A DNA stretch of 64,000 nt from assembly GCF_003386165.1 (NCBI RefSeq), contig NZ_QRDV01000001.1:1221027-1285026 (forward strand). Reading direction: 5' to 3'. Below the pieces are notes generated by a model. That model searched no databases. It was given only the letters and a program-made list of their open reading frames with translations, and had not been told where the DNA came from. The position numbers and the translations under genes are program-made. Each line of letters begins with the position of its first letter. Within the stretch, counting starts at the first letter, position 1. Shown here in pieces: positions 61,645 through 64,000 of the stretch. Source of the DNA: Winogradskyella eximia. GTDB taxonomy: Bacteria; Bacteroidota; Bacteroidia; Flavobacteriales; Flavobacteriaceae.

Positions 61645-64000
61645 TTATCTACTTAAATAAACTCTACCTTGTACAGGCTCTGTCTCTCCATCATTAAATT
61701 CTATAATATAAAAATAGACTCCTACAGGTAAAATGGTACTGTTATTTTTCCATGTACCGTCCCATTGAGGTGTATTTTTATTTCCTTCGTAAAGAATGTT
61801 TCCATAGCGATTATAGACACTAACTTTATAGTTTGGATAAAGGTCTTCTAAAAATAGAATGTCAAAAACATCATTTATACCATCATTATTTGGTGAAAAT
61901 CCATCAGGTATAACAAGGTCTCCTATACACTCTATAAAACTGACAGTCGCTTCTAAACGAATTTCGCTCTCACAACCAAATGCAGATCTAATAGAAGCAT
62001 AATAAATAGTATCTTCTTCTAATATTTCATTATTGTTATAAGCCGTTCCATCTGTTAATTGATCGTACCATATAACTATTTCACCATCTTCATAATTAAC
62101 ATTTGTTATATTATTAGATAAATCGCTTATTGTTGAATTATCTTCTAAACAAAACTCCGTACCATTGTCAATCAAAATTGGTGTAGGAATTTTTTCTACC
62201 ACTATTTTAACAGGATCTATACCAGTAGTTATAGCACTACAACTCTGTCCAAGAACAAATAATTGTGAAAGGGTAACCATCGTAATACCAGGGTTTTCAA
62301 GTAAAGTTTGAGGAATAGTAAATGTTGCATTTCCACCTGAAATCGAAATCGCTACAGTATTTACTGAGACATTAGACTCAGAAAGTTGATATACAATTGA
62401 GTAATCTCCATCTGGTAATTGATTAGCACCTGTAATGTCAATTATAGCATCTTCTAAGCCTACACAAATTACATTATTATCCATAGACATTGTAAGACCT
62501 GTAACATCTGGAAGATCTAGTATGGTAACCGTAACGTTTGCAGAAACCGTAATATTACATTCTGTTGAAGTTACAGAGTATGTATAGATACCATCATCAT
62601 CTATGGTTGGGTCAAAAATTCCTGATCCACTAGTTAAAGCAGGAGACCAAGTACCTCCAATGTCTGGATTTCCTTCAAGGCTTTCAAATAAATTAATAGT
62701 ATTAGTTTCATCTATACATAGAAGAGCTGTACCATCTGTTCCTGCATTTGGTAATTCAGTAATTGAAACTTCGATTGATGCTGTAGCTTGTGGACAACTA
62801 GATGCACTATCAGAAACGGTATAAGTATACGTACCTGCCGCATCTATTGTTGGATCAAATATTCCTGTTCCACTATTAAGTGTAGGAGACCAAGTTCCAT
62901 TGATATCTGGAGTTCCTTCTAAACTTTCAAATAAATTGATAGCAGTCGCATTACTGCATAATTCAATAGAGGTGCCAGTACCAGCATCATTAGGATTAGA
63001 AGTTGAAACTGTGACTTCCGCAGAACTTGTTCCACAAGAATTACTTATAGTATACGTATAAGTACCAACAGTATCTGTATTAGGATCAAATATCCCAGTT
63101 CCACTAGTTAATGTTGGAGACCATGTTCCTCCTGTATCAGGTGAGTCTAATAAGGCATCGAATAAATTAGCTGTTACGGTTGCGTCACTTAAACATATAT
63201 CTAATAATCCATCAGTTCCAGCATTTGGTGCTTGCAAAACCGAAACTGTTACTGTTGCAGAATCATCAGGACATGCTGGTGATGAGCTAGAAACTGTATA
63301 AGTATAAATTCCAGGAAGATCTATTGTTGGATCAAACATGCCTGTTGTACTTGTTAAAGCAGGAGACCATGTTCCTCCAATATCTGGAGTTCCTCCTAGA
63401 CTATTGAATAAGTCTACAGGCATATCAGTACTACAAAGTTCAAGATTACCATTATCTCCTGCATCGCTATTGTTAGTTGAAATAGTGATAGTGGCAGAGC
63501 TACTACCACATGAATTACTTACAGTATAAGTGTAAACGTCAGCAGTATCAGTACTAGGATCATAAATGTTTGTACCACTACTAAGTGCCGGTGACCAAAC
63601 ACCTCCTGTTTCTGGTGTTCCGGTTAGAGTATCAAATAAATTAACCGTATTTGTAGAATCGCATAAATTTAGTGTTCCGTTGCTACCAGCATCAGGTGCT
63701 TGTAAAACCGAAACCGTTACTGTTGCAGAATTATCAGGACATGCTGGTGATGAGCTAGAAACTGTATAAGTATAAATTCCAGGAATATCTATTGCTGGAT
63801 CAAACATGCCAGTTGTACTTGTTAAAGCAGGAGACCATGTTCCTCCCATATCTGGAGTTCCTCCTAGACTATTGAATAAGTCTACAGGCATATCAGTACT
63901 ACAAAGTTCAAGATTACCATTATCTCCTGCATCGCTATTGTTAGTTGAAATAGTGATAGTGGCAGAGCTACTACCACATGAATTACTTACAGTATAAGTA
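61645..64000 (-). CDS. Giant repeat-built surface protein with T9SS type B sorting domain, C-terminal part
   Basis: At least 785 residues of a gene whose start lies beyond the right edge; the open frame runs to 63999. It consists of Ig-like modules of about 80 residues, each with NAGTDGxxxLC, NLFxxLxGTPDxGGTWSPxLTSGTGIFDPTxD, GTYTYTVS and a final cysteine-containing strand. About six and a half modules are visible, followed by a less repetitive 190-residue region and the C-terminal gliding-motility-associated domain (IPDGFSPNNDGINDVFDI, VSVYNRYGNILYEG, WDGTWKNN, PVGVYFYIIEF). That domain directs export through T9SS. A role in adhesion or gliding is expected. Confidence 0.9.
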   Translation of the reverse strand, partial: TYTVSNSCGSSSATITISTNNSDAGDNGNLELCSTDMPVDLFNSLGGTPDMGGTWSPALTSTTGMFDPAIDIPGIYTYTVSSSSPACPDNSATVTVSVLQAPDAGSNGTLNLCDSTNTVNLFDTLTGTPETGGVWSPALSSGTNIYDPSTDTADVYTYTVSNSCGSSSATITISTNNSDAGDNGNLELCSTDMPVDLFNSLGGTPDIGGTWSPALTSTTGMFDPTIDLPGIYTYTVSSSSPACPDDSATVTVSVLQAPNAGTDGLLDICLSDATVTANLFDALLDSPDTGGTWSPTLTSGTGIFDPNTDTVGTYTYTISNSCGTSSAEVTVSTSNPNDAGTGTSIELCSNATAINLFESLEGTPDINGTWSPTLNSGTGIFDPTIDAAGTYTYTVSDSASSCPQATASIEVSITELPNAGTDGTALLCIDETNTINLFESLEGNPDIGGTWSPALTSGSGIFDPTIDDDGIYTYSVTSTECNITVSANVTVTILDLPDVTGLTMSMDNNVICVGLEDAIIDITGANQLPDGDYSIVYQLSESNVSVNTVAISISGGNATFTIPQTLLENPGITMVTLSQLFVLGQSCSAITTGIDPVKIVVEKIPTPILIDNGTEFCLEDNSTISDLSNNITNVNYEDGEIVIWYDQLTDGTAYNNNEILEEDTIYYASIRSAFGCESEIRLEATVSFIECIGDLVIPDGFSPNNDGINDVFDILFLEDLYPNYKVSVYNRYGNILYEGNKNTPQWDGTWKNNSTILPVGVYFYIIEFNDGETEPVQGRVYLSR
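63338..63997. repeat. Tandem coding repeat, 468-bp period
   Basis: Inside the surface-protein gene, 63338-63529 and 63806-63997 are nearly identical at the DNA level, 468 bp (156 codons, two modules) apart. The frames antisense to them encode identical 63-residue strings, which shows very few base changes. Older modules between 61.9 and 63.3 kb have diverged, so this is a recent duplication of a two-module unit. Confidence 0.88.

Noticed and set aside
61900..64000. Repeated segments that could suggest a CRISPR or non-coding satellite
   Set aside because: The repeats are long (468 bp), keep an open reading frame and encode Ig-like modules; there are no short identical repeats with variable spacers. 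The plus-strand frames over them are antisense shadows.
1..64000. A prophage, defence island or mobile element
   Set aside because: No integrase, transposase, restriction, toxin-antitoxin, CRISPR-Cas or phage structural gene was seen, and composition is even throughout.

Overview
The window is an AT-rich chromosomal segment of a bacterium in the Bacteroidota, almost certainly a marine-type member of the Flavobacteriaceae. The evidence is the gene content (T9SS sorting domains, a PorP/SprF protein, DUF3667, DUF3078, BT_3928 and DUF4197 families, a eukaryote-like prolyl-tRNA synthetase, both GSII- and GSIII-type glutamine synthetases) and the repeated appearance of the phylum's TAnnTTTG promoter element in front of genes. 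Shine-Dalgarno sequences are not evident. No rRNA operon, prophage, insertion sequence or CRISPR array was seen. Both ends cut genes: truA on the left and a giant repeat-built surface protein on the right.

Layout. 0-9 kb: truA end, an ABC exporter, then a minus-strand operon folP - lipoprotein - cdaA - two DUF3667 membrane proteins, divergent from DUF1599 - BT_3928 - an orphan oligopeptide-type permease. 9-11.3 kb: tpiA, prmA, clpS. 11.3-15.8 kb: a sulfur-oxidation/sulfite-export operon (CstB-like persulfide dioxygenase-rhodanese, TauE/SafE, two half-size YeeE/YedE proteins, Crp/Fnr regulator), followed by tRNA-Arg(ACG). 16-24 kb: an octaheme cytochrome fused to HEAT and TPR repeats, a secreted endonuclease I with a T9SS signal, and a BlaI - M56 sensor pair. 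24-32 kb: Ca/Na antiporter, divergent GSII and GSIII, a barrel protein, purM, DUF3078. 32-41.7 kb: a small ABC unit, prfA, a signal peptidase, pyrF, a BtuF-like protein, DUF4197, a TlpA-type thioredoxin, OmpA, purU. 41.8-50.7 kb: fused coenzyme-B12 mutase IcmF, OsmC, a 33-residue peptide that is one third cysteine, SigZ, a truncated DEAD-box protein, an Lrp regulator, and an MFS-VOC operon behind an attenuator-like leader. 50.8-58.8 kb: FadL-type porin, a low-complexity lipoprotein, proS, tRNA-Glu, rpsT, fhs, era. 58.8-64 kb: the trio OmpA/PorE-like protein - PorP/SprF - T9SS type B adhesin.

Connections. Four genes handle one-carbon units: folP (folate), fhs and purU (opposite directions between formate and 10-formyl-THF) and purM (purines). 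The sulfur cluster should oxidise persulfide and export the product under a Crp/Fnr regulator. The right-hand trio makes a secreted adhesin with its outer-membrane partners.

The best candidates for undescribed biology are regulatory. (1) A 25-codon leader ORF, a terminator, and a leader segment able to pair with the terminator arm lie ahead of the MFS-VOC operon. (2) Three AACTA-N6-TAGTT dyads, the third imperfect, are phased exactly 20 bp apart in the blaI promoter region. (3) A metallothionein-like micro-protein sits behind an ECF-like promoter and directly upstream of sigZ. All three were read by eye and none was tested by a search.
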